From Camelimonas lactis (GTDB taxonomy: Bacteria > Pseudomonadota > Alphaproteobacteria > Rhizobiales > Beijerinckiaceae), in contig NZ_SLWL01000006.1 of the NCBI RefSeq assembly GCF_004342915.1, positions 1-64,000 of the forward strand: a DNA stretch of 64,000 bases, written 5' to 3'. Below are positions 48,721 through 57,464 of this stretch, piece by piece. Under the pieces are notes generated by a model. It did no database searches, was not told where the DNA came from, and saw only the letters and a program-made list of their open reading frames with translations. Both the position numbers and the translations under genes were made by a program. How positions within the stretch are numbered: the first letter of the stretch is position 1; each line of letters opens with the position of its first letter.

Positions 48721-49700
48721 GCGCCGCTCCCGCGCGCGCGCAAATCGTCCGCGCGACTTGTAACTGGCGCGCCCATCAGCGACAGCAAACGCAGGGCCGC
48801 CTCGCTGGCTGGCCTGTCGGTGCGGTGCAGGGTCAGCGACCAGCCCCAGCGCGCGGCGATTTCCGCCAGCTCCGCCCGGTGGCGGGCCAAAGCGGCGCGG
48901 TAGCCCTCGCCCCAGCCGCTGGCGTCGCCAATGCGCAACCGCGCGGCGCCGTCCATGGTTTCGAGCATGACCTGGCCGGAGAAGGGAAAGGTTTCCTCAA
49001 CGGGATCGGCGATCAGCGCCAGGTGACCGCGCGCGCCCTGATGCGCCAGGGCGCGGATGCGCGCGGCGAGCATTTGCGGCGGATTGAGAAAGTCGCTGAC
49101 CAGCACGATGGCGGCGGCGCGGGCGACAGCGACCTCCGGCGGAAGGTCCGGCTGATCGGCCCCGGTTTCACGCAATTGCAGGGCGCAGGCCCCGGCCAGC
49201 CGCTCCAGCGCCGTGGAGCCGCCGGATGTCTGGCCGGCGCCCAGCAGCCCGACGCGCTCGCCGGCTTCCGCCAGGGCGCCCGCCAGGCCAAGGCCCAGCG
49301 TCAGGGCGCGGCCGGCCTTGCTGTCCATGGCGAGGCTGGAGCGAAAGCCCATGGAGGACGACAGGTTGACCCACAGCCACACGGTCTGGGCTGCTTCCCA
49401 TTCACGCTGGCGCACGTGCAGCCGGCCGTCGCGGCCGGAACGGCGCCAGTCGATCCGCGCTGCGGATTCGCCCGGCACATAGGGCCGGAACTGCCAGAAA
49501 TTCTCGCCAACGCCGGCGCGGCGACGGCCGTGGACGCCGGCAACCGAAGCGGCGACGCGCCTGGCTTCCAGAACGATGCGCGGCAGGCGCCCGGCCAGGT
49601 CGCGCGCTCGCTCCACCGCGCCTGGCGCGGCGACGTCGCCCCGGGCCCCTGGCGCCAGCACGCCGGCGACAGAAACGGCCTGCGCCCGAACGCGCGCCAT
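48717..49700 (-). CDS. DUF58 domain-containing protein
   Basis: 327 aa. The DUF58 core GRRRAGVGENFWQFRPYVPGESAARIDWRRSGR (about 58-91) is followed by a VWA-like segment (VWLWVNLSSSMGF, AIVLVSDFLNPPQ). The usual metal-site DxSxS is replaced by NLSSS here. No transmembrane helix is evident. Second gene of the MoxR operon, 4 bp after moxR and overlapping the BatA/DUF4159 gene. Confidence 0.9.
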   Translation of the reverse strand: MARVRAQAVSVAGVLAPGARGDVAAPGAVERARDLAGRLPRIVLEARRVAASVAGVHGRRRAGVGENFWQFRPYVPGESAARIDWRRSGRDGRLHVRQREWEAAQTVWLWVNLSSSMGFRSSLAMDSKAGRALTLGLGLAGALAEAGERVGLLGAGQTSGGSTALERLAGACALQLRETGADQPDLPPEVAVARAAAIVLVSDFLNPPQMLAARIRALAHQGARGHLALIADPVEETFPFSGQVMLETMDGAARLRIGDASGWGEGYRAALARHRAELAEIAARWGWSLTLHRTDRPASEAALRLLSLMGAPVTSRADDLRARGSGA

Positions 49701-49704
49701 CGGC

Positions 49705-50775
49705 TCAGCCCAGCCGCGCCACGAGGCGGTCGATCAGGCTGGCGACAGAAACGCCATCGGCCCGCGCGGAGAAGGTCAGCGCCATGCGGTGGCGCAGCAC
49801 CGGCCCGGCGAGGGCGGCCAGATCATCCAGGGAGGGCGCGAGGCGACCGTCGAGCAGCGCGCGGGCGCGGGCGGCCAGCATCAGCGCCTGGCTGGCGCGG
49901 GGACCGGGGCCCCAGGACAGATGACTGGCGATCCCGGCGTCGCCGCCCTCGGGACGGGCGGCGCGCACCATGTCGAGAATCGCTTCCACCACCCGCTCGC
50001 CCACGGGCAATTGCCGCACCAGGCGTTGCGCCTGCATCAGCTCGGCGGCGGTCAGCGCCTGTTGCGGGCGCGCCTCATCATTGCCGGTGGTTTCCAGCAG
50101 GATGCGGCGCTCCGCCTCGCGGTCCGGATAGGGCACGTCGATCTGGAGCAGAAAACGGTCAAGCTGGGCTTCCGGCAGCGGATAGGCGCCTTCCTGCTCG
50201 ATGGGGTTCTGGGTCGCCAGCACGTGGAACGGCGCCGGCAGGTCGTGGCGCTCGCCGGCCACGGTGACGTGGCGCTCCTGCATGGCCTGGAGCAGGGCCG
50301 ACTGGGTGCGGGGGCTGGCGCGGTTGATTTCGTCGGCCATCAGCAACTGGGCGAACACCGGGCCGCGCACGAAGCGGAACGAGCGACGGCCGTGCTCATC
50401 CTCGTCGAGGATCTCGCTGCCGAGAATGTCGGAAGGCATCAGATCAGGCGTGAACTGCACGCGCCGCGTCTCAAGGCCGAGCACCACGCCCAGCGCATCG
50501 ACAAGGCGGGTTTTCGCCAGGCCCGGCAGGCCGACGAACAGGCCGTGGCCGCCGGCAAGGATCGTCACCAGCGCCTGGTCGATCACCGCCTGCTGGCCGA
50601 AAATGACGCCGCCGATGGCCTGGCGCGCCCGCGCCAGCGCCGCCAGCGTCTGGTCAACCGCCGCCTCGGCCACGGCTTCGCCAGGCGCCGTCGGCGCCGC
50701 GACCACCCGCGTCCCGGCGAACGTCTGCGTGTCGCCGGCGCCATATCCCGTGCGCCCGGTGGGCTGGATCGTCAT
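49705..50775 (-). CDS. MoxR-family AAA+ ATPase
   Basis: 356 aa. A polar leader of about 40 residues precedes Walker A GLPGLAKTR (82-90). MoxR-specific VQFTPDLMPSDILGSEI, Walker B LLMADEINRASPRTQSALL, ATQNPIEQEGAYPLPEAQLDRF and the C-terminal lid (RHRMALTFSARADG) follow. MoxR ATPases act with VWA proteins as chaperones for assembling or activating complexes. ATG 50775 has GGAGAG about 10 nt upstream; the longer frame to 50937 is unsupported. First gene of the operon. Confidence 0.9.
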   Translation of the reverse strand: MTIQPTGRTGYGAGDTQTFAGTRVVAAPTAPGEAVAEAAVDQTLAALARARQAIGGVIFGQQAVIDQALVTILAGGHGLFVGLPGLAKTRLVDALGVVLGLETRRVQFTPDLMPSDILGSEILDEDEHGRRSFRFVRGPVFAQLLMADEINRASPRTQSALLQAMQERHVTVAGERHDLPAPFHVLATQNPIEQEGAYPLPEAQLDRFLLQIDVPYPDREAERRILLETTGNDEARPQQALTAAELMQAQRLVRQLPVGERVVEAILDMVRAARPEGGDAGIASHLSWGPGPRASQALMLAARARALLDGRLAPSLDDLAALAGPVLRHRMALTFSARADGVSVASLIDRLVARLG

Positions 50776-51060
50776 GCGCGCTGCTCTCCTGGAAACCCTG
50801 CCTGAACCTGACTTAAGTCGTTCGCCGCGGGCCGGCGCCTCGCGGGTCCGCCCCCACCTGCATACGATGCTTTGCCGGCGCGCGCATCCTGCCCTGCCGC
50901 CGGCTTTTGCGAAACCCGGGCGGCGAATTTCGCCCACCAGCCGCAGAACACATCAATTCACGCCAAAGAGCCAGCAATAGGGCAAGCCGGTTTTTCCATA
51001 CGGCGCGTCGTGGTCTATGATAGCCGCCGATCATCTGAACAAGCGGGCCGGGAGAAGCAT

Positions 51061-51762
51061 GTGACCCAAGCCGCCGGAAAACCGGGAAACGCCAGCCATC
51101 CTTCAGCCGGGCGCGCGGCGGGCGCGCCACAGCCAGGCCGGCCAGACGGCCTGCAAGGCAGCCGGCAAGGCAGCCCGCAAGTGGGGCTCGACAGCCTGTT
51201 CGCGGCGCTCGGCCCGGTGGGCGATGCGGACGGACCGGCCCCGCCGCGACCGGTCGACAGGTGGAACCCGGACTTTTGCGGCGACATCGACATGCGCATC
51301 GCCGCCGACGGAACCTGGTTCTACATGGGCACGCCCATTGGCCGCCACGCGCTGGTCAAGCTGTTCGCCTCGATCCTGCGCAAGGACCCGGAGCGTTACG
51401 TGCTGGTGACGCCGGTGGAGCGCGTCGGCATCAAGGTGGAGGACGCGCCGTTCATCGCCGTGGAAATGGCGGTGCAGGGGGCGGGCGGGCGCCAGAGCAT
51501 CAGCTTCCGCACCAATGTGGACGATGTGGTGCGCGTGGGGCCGGACCATCCGTTGCGCTTCGAGCGCGATGCGGACGGCGGGCTGAAACCTTATGTGCGG
51601 GTGCGCGGCGACCTGTGGGCGCTGGTGAAGCGGGCGCTGATGTACGATCTGGCCGGGCTTGGCGTGGAGCAGCCAGCGGCGGATGGCGGCGAGGCGCAGT
51701 TTGGCGTGCTGAGCGACGGCGACTTTTTCCCCATGGCGCGGATCAGCGAGCTGGCCGTCTGA
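51061..51762 (+). CDS. DUF1285 domain-containing protein
   Basis: 233 aa. A low-complexity Gly/Pro/Ser leader (about 55 residues with a short GSRQGSPQ repeat) precedes the DUF1285 domain: DRWNPDFCGDIDMRIAADGTWFYMGTPIGR, LVKLFASILRKDPERYVLVTPVERVGI. The function is unknown; structures of this family show two small beta domains. GTG 51061 with GGGAGA 6 nt upstream is the start. Leads a plus-strand operon with the Nudix, DUF6111 and CCA genes. Confidence 0.85.
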   Translation: MTQAAGKPGNASHPSAGRAAGAPQPGRPDGLQGSRQGSPQVGLDSLFAALGPVGDADGPAPPRPVDRWNPDFCGDIDMRIAADGTWFYMGTPIGRHALVKLFASILRKDPERYVLVTPVERVGIKVEDAPFIAVEMAVQGAGGRQSISFRTNVDDVVRVGPDHPLRFERDADGGLKPYVRVRGDLWALVKRALMYDLAGLGVEQPAADGGEAQFGVLSDGDFFPMARISELAV

Positions 51763-51803
51763 CGGCGACGGGACGTGACAACAACAACGCAACGATAACA
51801 ACA

Positions 51804-52496
51804 ATGGTGATCGGGATGCTGGCGGAGCAGAAGGCGGCGGGCGACAGGGAGCGGGACAGCGCGGCGCCCTACAGTCTGGAAAGCTTTGTGGCGCGCAGCC
51901 GCGCCCACCTTTACGCCTCCCCCCCGGTTATCGGCGGGCCGCTGTCCAACCCCGGCGGCGACCATGCGCTCAACAGCGATTTCGTCCCGCCGTTCGACGA
52001 GAAAGCCGCCCGGCCCGCCGCCGTGCTGATTCCGGTGGTGCGCCGGCCCGATCCGACAGTGCTGCTGACCCAGCGCCCCTCAGCTATGCGCAGCCACGCA
52101 GGCCAGGTGGCGTTTCCCGGCGGCAAGGTCGACCCGGAGGACGGCACGCCGCTCAACGCGGCCCTGCGCGAGGCGGAGGAGGAGGTGGGCCTTGGCCGGC
52201 GCTTCGTGACGCCGCTGGGCTATCTCGATCCCTATCTCACCGGCTCTGGCTTCCGGATCATTCCGGTGGTCAGCGTGGTCGAGCCTGGCTTCCGCCTGAC
52301 GCTCAACCCGGACGAGGTGGAGGCGGCGTTCGAGGTGCCCCTCGCCTTCCTGATGAACCCGGCCAATCACGAACTGCGCTCGGCCGAATGGCAGGGCCAG
52401 CTGCGCCGTTACTACGCCATGCCCTATGGCGAACGCTTCATCTGGGGCGCCACCGCCGGCATCATCCACAATATGTACCGGAAGTTTTACGGGTGA
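51804..52496 (+). CDS. Nudix hydrolase, CoA pyrophosphatase type
   Basis: 230 aa. The CoA-specific signature LLTQRPSAMRSHAGQVAFPGGK (from about 87) runs directly into the Nudix box, GGKVDPEDGTPLNAALREAEEEVG, with the REAEEE metal-binding glutamates. Likely cleaves CoA or its derivatives to 4'-phosphopantetheine and 3',5'-ADP. ATG 51804 lies 41 bp after the DUF1285 stop with a weak ribosome site; ATG 51816 is possible. Its stop overlaps the DUF6111 start (GTGA). Confidence 0.9.
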   Translation: MVIGMLAEQKAAGDRERDSAAPYSLESFVARSRAHLYASPPVIGGPLSNPGGDHALNSDFVPPFDEKAARPAAVLIPVVRRPDPTVLLTQRPSAMRSHAGQVAFPGGKVDPEDGTPLNAALREAEEEVGLGRRFVTPLGYLDPYLTGSGFRIIPVVSVVEPGFRLTLNPDEVEAAFEVPLAFLMNPANHELRSAEWQGQLRRYYAMPYGERFIWGATAGIIHNMYRKFYG

Positions 52497-52750
52497 GCCG
52501 CGTCGTTTTCGAACAGCTGGCGCTGTTCCTCACCCCTTTCGCGATATTCGCCATTTACCTGCTGTTGCGCCAGCGCAATCCGCTGACGCGGGCGCCATGG
52601 GATGGCAGGACATTGTGGCTCGCCGTCGCCGGCCTTGGCCTCGTCGTCGCGGTGATGGTGTTCACGGGCCTGACCCAGAAACGCGCGCCCGGCGGCTACA
52701 TGCCGCCGCGCATCGAAAACGGACAGCTCAAACCAGGCGGTTTCCAGTGA
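52493..52750 (+). CDS. DUF6111 family small membrane protein
   Basis: 85 aa. Two transmembrane helices (about 7-26 and 42-60) with the typical RQRNPLTRAPWDG between them, and a C-terminal PGGYMPPRIENGQLKPG. Found almost always between the Nudix and CCA-transferase genes in alphaproteobacteria; function unknown. GTG 52493 overlaps the Nudix stop, and its own stop overlaps the CCA start, so all three are coupled. Confidence 0.8.
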   Translation: MSRVVFEQLALFLTPFAIFAIYLLLRQRNPLTRAPWDGRTLWLAVAGLGLVVAVMVFTGLTQKRAPGGYMPPRIENGQLKPGGFQ

Positions 52751-54030
52751 CCCCAGTCACGCTGACGACGCAACAGCACGACGCCTTGCACGCCCTGTTG
52801 CAACGCCCCCGGATCGCGCGGCTGTTCGCGGCGCTGAACGGAAACGGCGAGGAACTGCGCATGGTCGGCGGCGCCGTGCGCGACGCCCTGCTCGGCCTGC
52901 CGGTGACGGAAATCGATCTGGCCGCCACCTCCACGCCGGACGAGACGATGGCGCGGGCGCGGCGCGCGGGGCTGAAATGCGTACCCACCGGCGTCGCGCA
53001 CGGCACCGTCACCGTCATTGTCGATCACGAGCCGTTCGAGATCACCAGCCTGCGCGAGGACGTGGCTACCGATGGCCGCCGGGCCCAGGTGCGCTTTGGC
53101 CGGGATTTCAACGCCGACGCCCTGCGCCGCGACTTCACCATTAACGCCATGTCGCTGGACGGCCATGGGCGGCTGCACGATGCGGCCGGGGGCCTGGCGG
53201 ACCTGGAAGACGGCGGGCGCGGCCCCAGGGTGCGGTTTATTGGCGACGCGGCGATGCGCATTCGCGAGGATTATCTGCGGACCCTGCGATTTTTCCGCTT
53301 TCACGCCCGCTTCGGACAGGGGACGCCGGATGCGGATGGCTTCGCCGCCGCCATTGCCTGCCGCGACGGGCTCGACCAGCTGTCACGCGAGCGGGTGCGG
53401 GCCGAACTGCTGAAGCTGCTGGCGGCGCCGGGCGCCGCCGGGGCGATCACGCTGATGTCCGGCGCCGGATTGCTGCATCGCGTCTCCGGCATCGTCGCGG
53501 AGCCTGGGCGGCTGGCGCGACTGATCGCCCGCGAGAACCAGCGCGGCGCGGCGGCGGATGCGCTGCTGCGGCTGGCGGCGTGCGCGGTGCGGGTGGTGGA
53601 AGACGCGCGGAGCTTGCAGGAGCGGCTGCGGCTTTCTGGCGCCGAAGCCATGCGCCTCGGCAATCTGGCCCGGGCGCAGGAGCGGCTGCATGACATCCGG
53701 CGGCTGACGCTGGTTTCAGCGCGCGCCATGGCGGCGGAGCTGGGCGGGGCGGCGCTGGCCGACGCCAGCGCGCTTGTCGCGGACGAACCCTGGCTCGGGG
53801 CCGATGCGGACGCCATGGCCTATGTGGCGGCGCTGGCCGCCGGCGCGGCGCCGGCGCCGGCGTTTCCCCTGCGCGGGGCCGATCTGCTGGCGCTGGGCGT
53901 GAAACCCGGACCTGCCGTCGGGGCCATGATGGCGGCGCTCAGGACGCACTGGCTGGAGGCCGGCTGCCCCGAGGGCAAAGCGGCGCGCGCCGGCCTGCTG
54001 GCGCGCGCCACGGACATGGCGGCGGGCTGA
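52747..54030 (+). CDS. cca: CCA tRNA nucleotidyltransferase (class II)
   Basis: 427 aa. GGAVRD at 41-46 and EIDLAATSTP at 55-64 form the nucleotidyltransferase core; the second catalytic carboxylate appears as E-x-D. Also DALRRDFTINAMSLDG and the RNA-binding domain start IREDYLRTLRFFRFHARFG. Adds or repairs the 3'-CCA end of tRNAs. The GTG start overlaps the DUF6111 stop. Convergent with bioB, 13 bp apart. Confidence 0.9.
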   Translation: MTPVTLTTQQHDALHALLQRPRIARLFAALNGNGEELRMVGGAVRDALLGLPVTEIDLAATSTPDETMARARRAGLKCVPTGVAHGTVTVIVDHEPFEITSLREDVATDGRRAQVRFGRDFNADALRRDFTINAMSLDGHGRLHDAAGGLADLEDGGRGPRVRFIGDAAMRIREDYLRTLRFFRFHARFGQGTPDADGFAAAIACRDGLDQLSRERVRAELLKLLAAPGAAGAITLMSGAGLLHRVSGIVAEPGRLARLIARENQRGAAADALLRLAACAVRVVEDARSLQERLRLSGAEAMRLGNLARAQERLHDIRRLTLVSARAMAAELGGAALADASALVADEPWLGADADAMAYVAALAAGAAPAPAFPLRGADLLALGVKPGPAVGAMMAALRTHWLEAGCPEGKAARAGLLARATDMAAG

Positions 54031-54043
54031 AACGCTTCCCGCT

Positions 54044-55231
54044 TCAGGCGGCCGCGCCGCAGCCGCAACTTCCGCAGCCGCAACCGCCGCTTTCCGCAGG
54101 CAACGGCGCCGAGCCGAGGTCCAGCACGTCGCGCCGCGCTGGAGCGTGATGATGGTCGCAGTCCTGGGCCGACTCTTCCAGCGTCAACCGGGCGGCGCGA
54201 ACGCCGAGGCGGCGGAACAGGGCCATGTCCGAATCCTGCTCCGGGTTGTCGGCGGTGAGCAGGGTGTCGCCGGCGAAGATGGAATTGGCGCCGGCGAAGA
54301 AGCACAGCGCCTGCATTTCGTCGCTCATGGCGGTGCGCCCCGCTGACAGGCGCACCACCGATTCCGGCATCATGATGCGAGCGGTGGCGACGGTGCGGAC
54401 GAAGGCGATGGGATCGAGCGGCGGGGCGTTTTCCAGCGGGGTTCCGGGAATCGGGATCAGCATGTTCACCGGCACGCTTTCGGGGTGGGCCGGCAGATTG
54501 GCCAGGGTCAGCAGCATGCCGACGCGGTCTTCCGCCTCCTCGCCCATGCCGACGATGCCGCCGCAGCACACCTTGATGCCGGCGTTACGCACGTTCTCCA
54601 GCGTCTGCAGGCGATCGGAAAAGGCGCGGGTGGTGATGACCTTGCTGTAATAGGCTGGCGAGGTGTCGATGTTGTGGTTGTAATAGTCCAGCCCGGCGTC
54701 GGCGAGACGCGCGGCGTCGTCCGGCGTCAGCATGCCCAGGGTCATGCAGGTTTCCATCCCCATGGCGCGCACGCCCTGGACCATGGCGACCACCGCGTCC
54801 ATGTCGCGGGTCTTGGGATTGCGCCAGGCGGCGCCCATGCAATAGCGGGTGGCGCCGGCGTCGCGGGCCTTGCGCGCCTCGGCCAGCACCCGCTCCACCT
54901 CCATCAGCTTCGAGGCCTTCAGGCCTGACTCATGGTGGGCGGACTGGCTGCAATAGCCGCAATCCTCCGGGCAGCCGCCGGTCTTGATGCTGAGCAGGCG
55001 GGCCAGCTCAACCTGGTTGGGATCGAAGTGACGGCGGTGGACGCTCTGGGCGGCGAACAGGAGGTCGTTGAACGGCGCGTCGTAGATCGCCTGCGCCTCC
55101 TCCCGGGTCCAGTCATGGCGCACGCCGGCGTTGATGAAACCGGCGACCGGCAAGGCCACGGGCGCGGCGGCGGACGGCGGCGTTGCAAGGCCTTCGGCCT
55201 GATTGGCTGGGGTCTGGTCCAGGCGCGCCAT
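54044..55231 (-). CDS. bioB: biotin synthase with Cys-rich C-terminal tail
   Basis: 395 aa radical-SAM enzyme that inserts sulfur into dethiobiotin. The 4Fe-4S motif C87PEDCGYC is intact (C87, C91, C94). [30 protein letters not shown] and RLSAGR line the TIM barrel and 2Fe-2S site. Residues 350-395 form an extension with CDHHH and five cysteines (C358, C384, C386, C389, C391; CGCGSCGCG), encoded by a 15-bp tandem duplication. AAGGAG before ATG 55231. No other bio gene is near. A BioR-like box overlaps the leader. Confidence 0.95.
   Translation of the reverse strand: MARLDQTPANQAEGLATPPSAAAPVALPVAGFINAGVRHDWTREEAQAIYDAPFNDLLFAAQSVHRRHFDPNQVELARLLSIKTGGCPEDCGYCSQSAHHESGLKASKLMEVERVLAEARKARDAGATRYCMGAAWRNPKTRDMDAVVAMVQGVRAMGMETCMTLGMLTPDDAARLADAGLDYYNHNIDTSPAYYSKVITTRAFSDRLQTLENVRNAGIKVCCGGIVGMGEEAEDRVGMLLTLANLPAHPESVPVNMLIPIPGTPLENAPPLDPIAFVRTVATARIMMPESVVRLSAGRTAMSDEMQALCFFAGANSIFAGDTLLTADNPEQDSDMALFRRLGVRAARLTLEESAQDCDHHHAPARRDVLDLGSAPLPAESGGCGCGSCGCGAAA
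54057..54084. repeat. 15-bp-period direct repeat in the 3' end of bioB
   Basis: CCGCAGCCGCAAC occurs at 54057-54069 and 54072-54084. It encodes the duplicated Cys-Gly blocks of the BioB tail. Confidence 0.8.
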
Positions 55232-55243
55232 CCGCGTCTCCTT

Positions 55244-55253
55244 TTATCTATTA
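55244..55253 (-). promoter_or_regulatory. BioR-like operator in the bioB leader
   Basis: TTATCTATTA matches 9 of 10 positions of the TTATMKATAA palindrome recognised by the alphaproteobacterial GntR-family biotin repressor BioR. It lies 13-22 nt before the bioB ATG, next to the ribosome site. The regulator gene itself is not in the window. Confidence 0.6.
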
Positions 55254-55918
55254 AAATGACGATCTGCTGGCTTTAGTGTCCCGATGCGCCGGAGGAGCGC
55301 AAGAGGGTCTGGCGAAGGCTTGCCGGCGTGGAAAATGTCAGGATGGTGAGTTTGAATATATGCCATGCGGATCAGCCACATAACTGGCAAAGACACAACT
55401 CCGGCGAGCTGGATGCGCCGTCAAGAATTATAGATTGCCAAGCCAGGCGACAGTTTTTGCCCGTACTGGTGAATGCAGTAAAATATATAAAATGGCGATC
55501 CCGCGCGTTGGCAAAGCGCCGATCCTGTCTGCCGGCCGCCTGACGACAGCGCCTGAAGGCATCGTCGCCCCTCGTCACCACCATCAGCCGTCATGCCCAC
55601 ATCTGGTTGCGGGCGCCCGGGCCTTCGTCCGCCATGGGGGTGCGGGACCACCAGAGGGCGTTGCTGTCGTTGATGACGGGGACACAACCCGGCCATGACG
55701 GCGGAAGCAGCGCGGCCCGCGACCGGCCATTCCGGGGCCGCTGGCCGCGCCCGCCTGGCAGGCAGCCTTCCAGCCTGCAAAAGCGCCGGATGGCGCCGCC
55801 TGAATGCGCAGCCGCGGCGTCGGGGCTGTCGCTTTCATCGGCCAGTCACGCTAGTCTGCCATGTCGTGAACAGCGGACTCATGTCTCTTGGTTTCTTGGT
55901 CTCTTGCAGGAGGCAGCC
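55254..55918. other. 665-bp gap upstream of the small unknown protein
   Basis: 55330-55500 is AT-richer and contains the word AAAATATATAAAATGG. It may hold the promoters. Several short open frames exist, but none has a ribosome site or recognisable composition. Confidence 0.4.
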
Positions 55919-56242
55919 ATGGCGGACAGCAGTTTCAACCCCGCAAGCATTGCACGGCGAATCGCGGCGCGCCGCGACCAGGCCAGCCAGCGAACCGCTG
56001 GCGACCAGGCGGCCGTGTCGGCGACCTCCCCACCCGTTGCCCCTGAGACAGCGCCCGTGCTCAACCTGAGCGCGTGGCGGCGCGAATGCTTCACGTTGCC
56101 GCCGGCGGAAGCGCGCGCGGCGGCGCGGGACTGGCTCGCCCGCTATCCACGGGCGCGCTGGCGCTCGGAAATCGAGAACTGGCGTATCGTCGGCGACAAT
56201 CTGGTGCAGTTCACCATGCGTCGCCTGCCGCGGGCAGAGTAA
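55919..56242 (+). CDS. small hypothetical protein
   Basis: 107 aa. A very strong AGGAGG site 6-7 nt before the ATG supports translation. The N-terminal 45 residues are polar and likely disordered (ASIARRIAARRDQASQ). The second half, WRRECFTLPPAEARAAARDWLARYP ... WRSEIENWRIVGDNLVQFTMRRLP, is likely a small helix-strand domain. Family not recognised; no signal peptide or membrane segment. Confidence 0.6.
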   Translation: MADSSFNPASIARRIAARRDQASQRTAGDQAAVSATSPPVAPETAPVLNLSAWRRECFTLPPAEARAAARDWLARYPRARWRSEIENWRIVGDNLVQFTMRRLPRAE

Positions 56243-56342
56243 GCGCAACCAGCGGCCGGCTGCGCCCTGCATGGCGGTCGTCGCGCCCCTTTGCGGGCGC
56301 AACGTACGCTGGCGGCGCCGGGCGACCGGGGCCGTCTGACGC

Positions 56343-57059
56343 CTATAATCCAGGAAACGCCGGCTGGCTCGCCGCTGTCAGGGCGGCGGCGCGGTGGGCT
56401 GCGCGCACCGGCTCGGGCAAACGGAAACGGCTGAGGCAGGCGCTGACCAGCGCCACGGCGCTGGCCTGATCGATCAGATGGCCCGGCGAGACATAGACCG
56501 GCGCCACATTGGCGCGGGTGCGCAGCACGGCGCCGATGCACGGCGGCGCCGGCTCCGCTGACGTTGGCGGTCGCGCCAGCAACGCCGCCACCTCCCCCTG
56601 CGACGGTCCCGGACCGGCGCTCCAGCCGGTGAGCCGGGTCTTGGCGCAACCGACGCTGGGCCGCCCCAGCCACAGCCCCATATGGCTGGCGATGCCAATG
56701 CCGCGCGGATGGGCGCAGCCGGCGCCGTCGAAAATGAAGGCGTCCGGTTCGGTTTCCAGTCGGGCGAAGGCTTCCTCCAGCACCGGCCCTTCACGAAACG
56801 TCAGCAGGCCAGGCACATAGGGAAACGGCGTCGGCGCATCGGCCAGCACGGTTTCCACCACCTGCAGATCAGGGAATGACAGCACGACGACGGCGGCGCG
56901 CGACAGTCCCTCGCGCACACTGACGTCGACGCCGGCGACGTGGCGAATGGCGGACAGGTCCAGCGGCCTGTCCAGCACCAGCTGTCCGGCCAGCTGCTTT
57001 TGCAGGGCGATGGCCTCGCGCGGGGTGACCGTCCAGTCGTGAAGGTGGGGAATGTGCAT
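56343..57059 (-). CDS. nfi: endonuclease V
   Basis: 238 aa. Cleaves the second phosphodiester 3' of deoxyinosine in DNA. The catalytic set is complete: D45 (VAGVDVS), E90 (LLTFREGP), D111 (FDGAG) and H117 (AHPRGIGIA). The wedge PFPYVPGLL precedes E90. The usual DGQG is DGAG here. ATG 57059 fits family length; ATG 57068 is an alternative, and neither has a clear ribosome site. Confidence 0.9.
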   Translation of the reverse strand: MHIPHLHDWTVTPREAIALQKQLAGQLVLDRPLDLSAIRHVAGVDVSVREGLSRAAVVVLSFPDLQVVETVLADAPTPFPYVPGLLTFREGPVLEEAFARLETEPDAFIFDGAGCAHPRGIGIASHMGLWLGRPSVGCAKTRLTGWSAGPGPSQGEVAALLARPPTSAEPAPPCIGAVLRTRANVAPVYVSPGHLIDQASAVALVSACLSRFRLPEPVRAAHRAAALTAASQPAFPGL

Positions 57060-57464
57060 GATGCACATATGCGCCAGGGCGCCGGGCTTTTCCAGATACT
57101 GCGACGATAGCGGGCAGTGGCGGCCGGTGGGCGGCGGATTGCTGGCGGACGCGCGGATTTTACGGCCAGCCGCCTGGCGGGCAACATGTTGGCATTGCTT
57201 CCGCGTCATGCCGCACCTGCTGCGGGCAACACGGAAGCCGGATGGACAGGCGCTGTTTCGCTGTGCATGCGCGCTGCGTGGGATGGCCGGGACATGCCCG
57301 GCAATGACGGGCTGGCCTGCTGTAGCCAGGCAGGCGCCTTCCGGCGCCGGTCTTTCGCCAGGCGTCAGCAGACCTCACGCATGGGGAGACGGCGCATGTG
57401 AATGATCGCGCATGGAGAAACGGCGGCGACGGGCAAATTGCAGCCCGCGCCGCAGTCCGGCGCG
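57060..57464. other. 405-bp gap between nfi and ychF
   Basis: Contains the nfi promoter region and the 3' end of the ychF transcript. No gene or clear terminator recognised. Confidence 0.4.

Noticed and set aside
55328-55543. 71-codon open frame upstream of the small unknown protein
   Set aside because: GTG start without ribosome site and no recognisable sequence; kept as non-coding.
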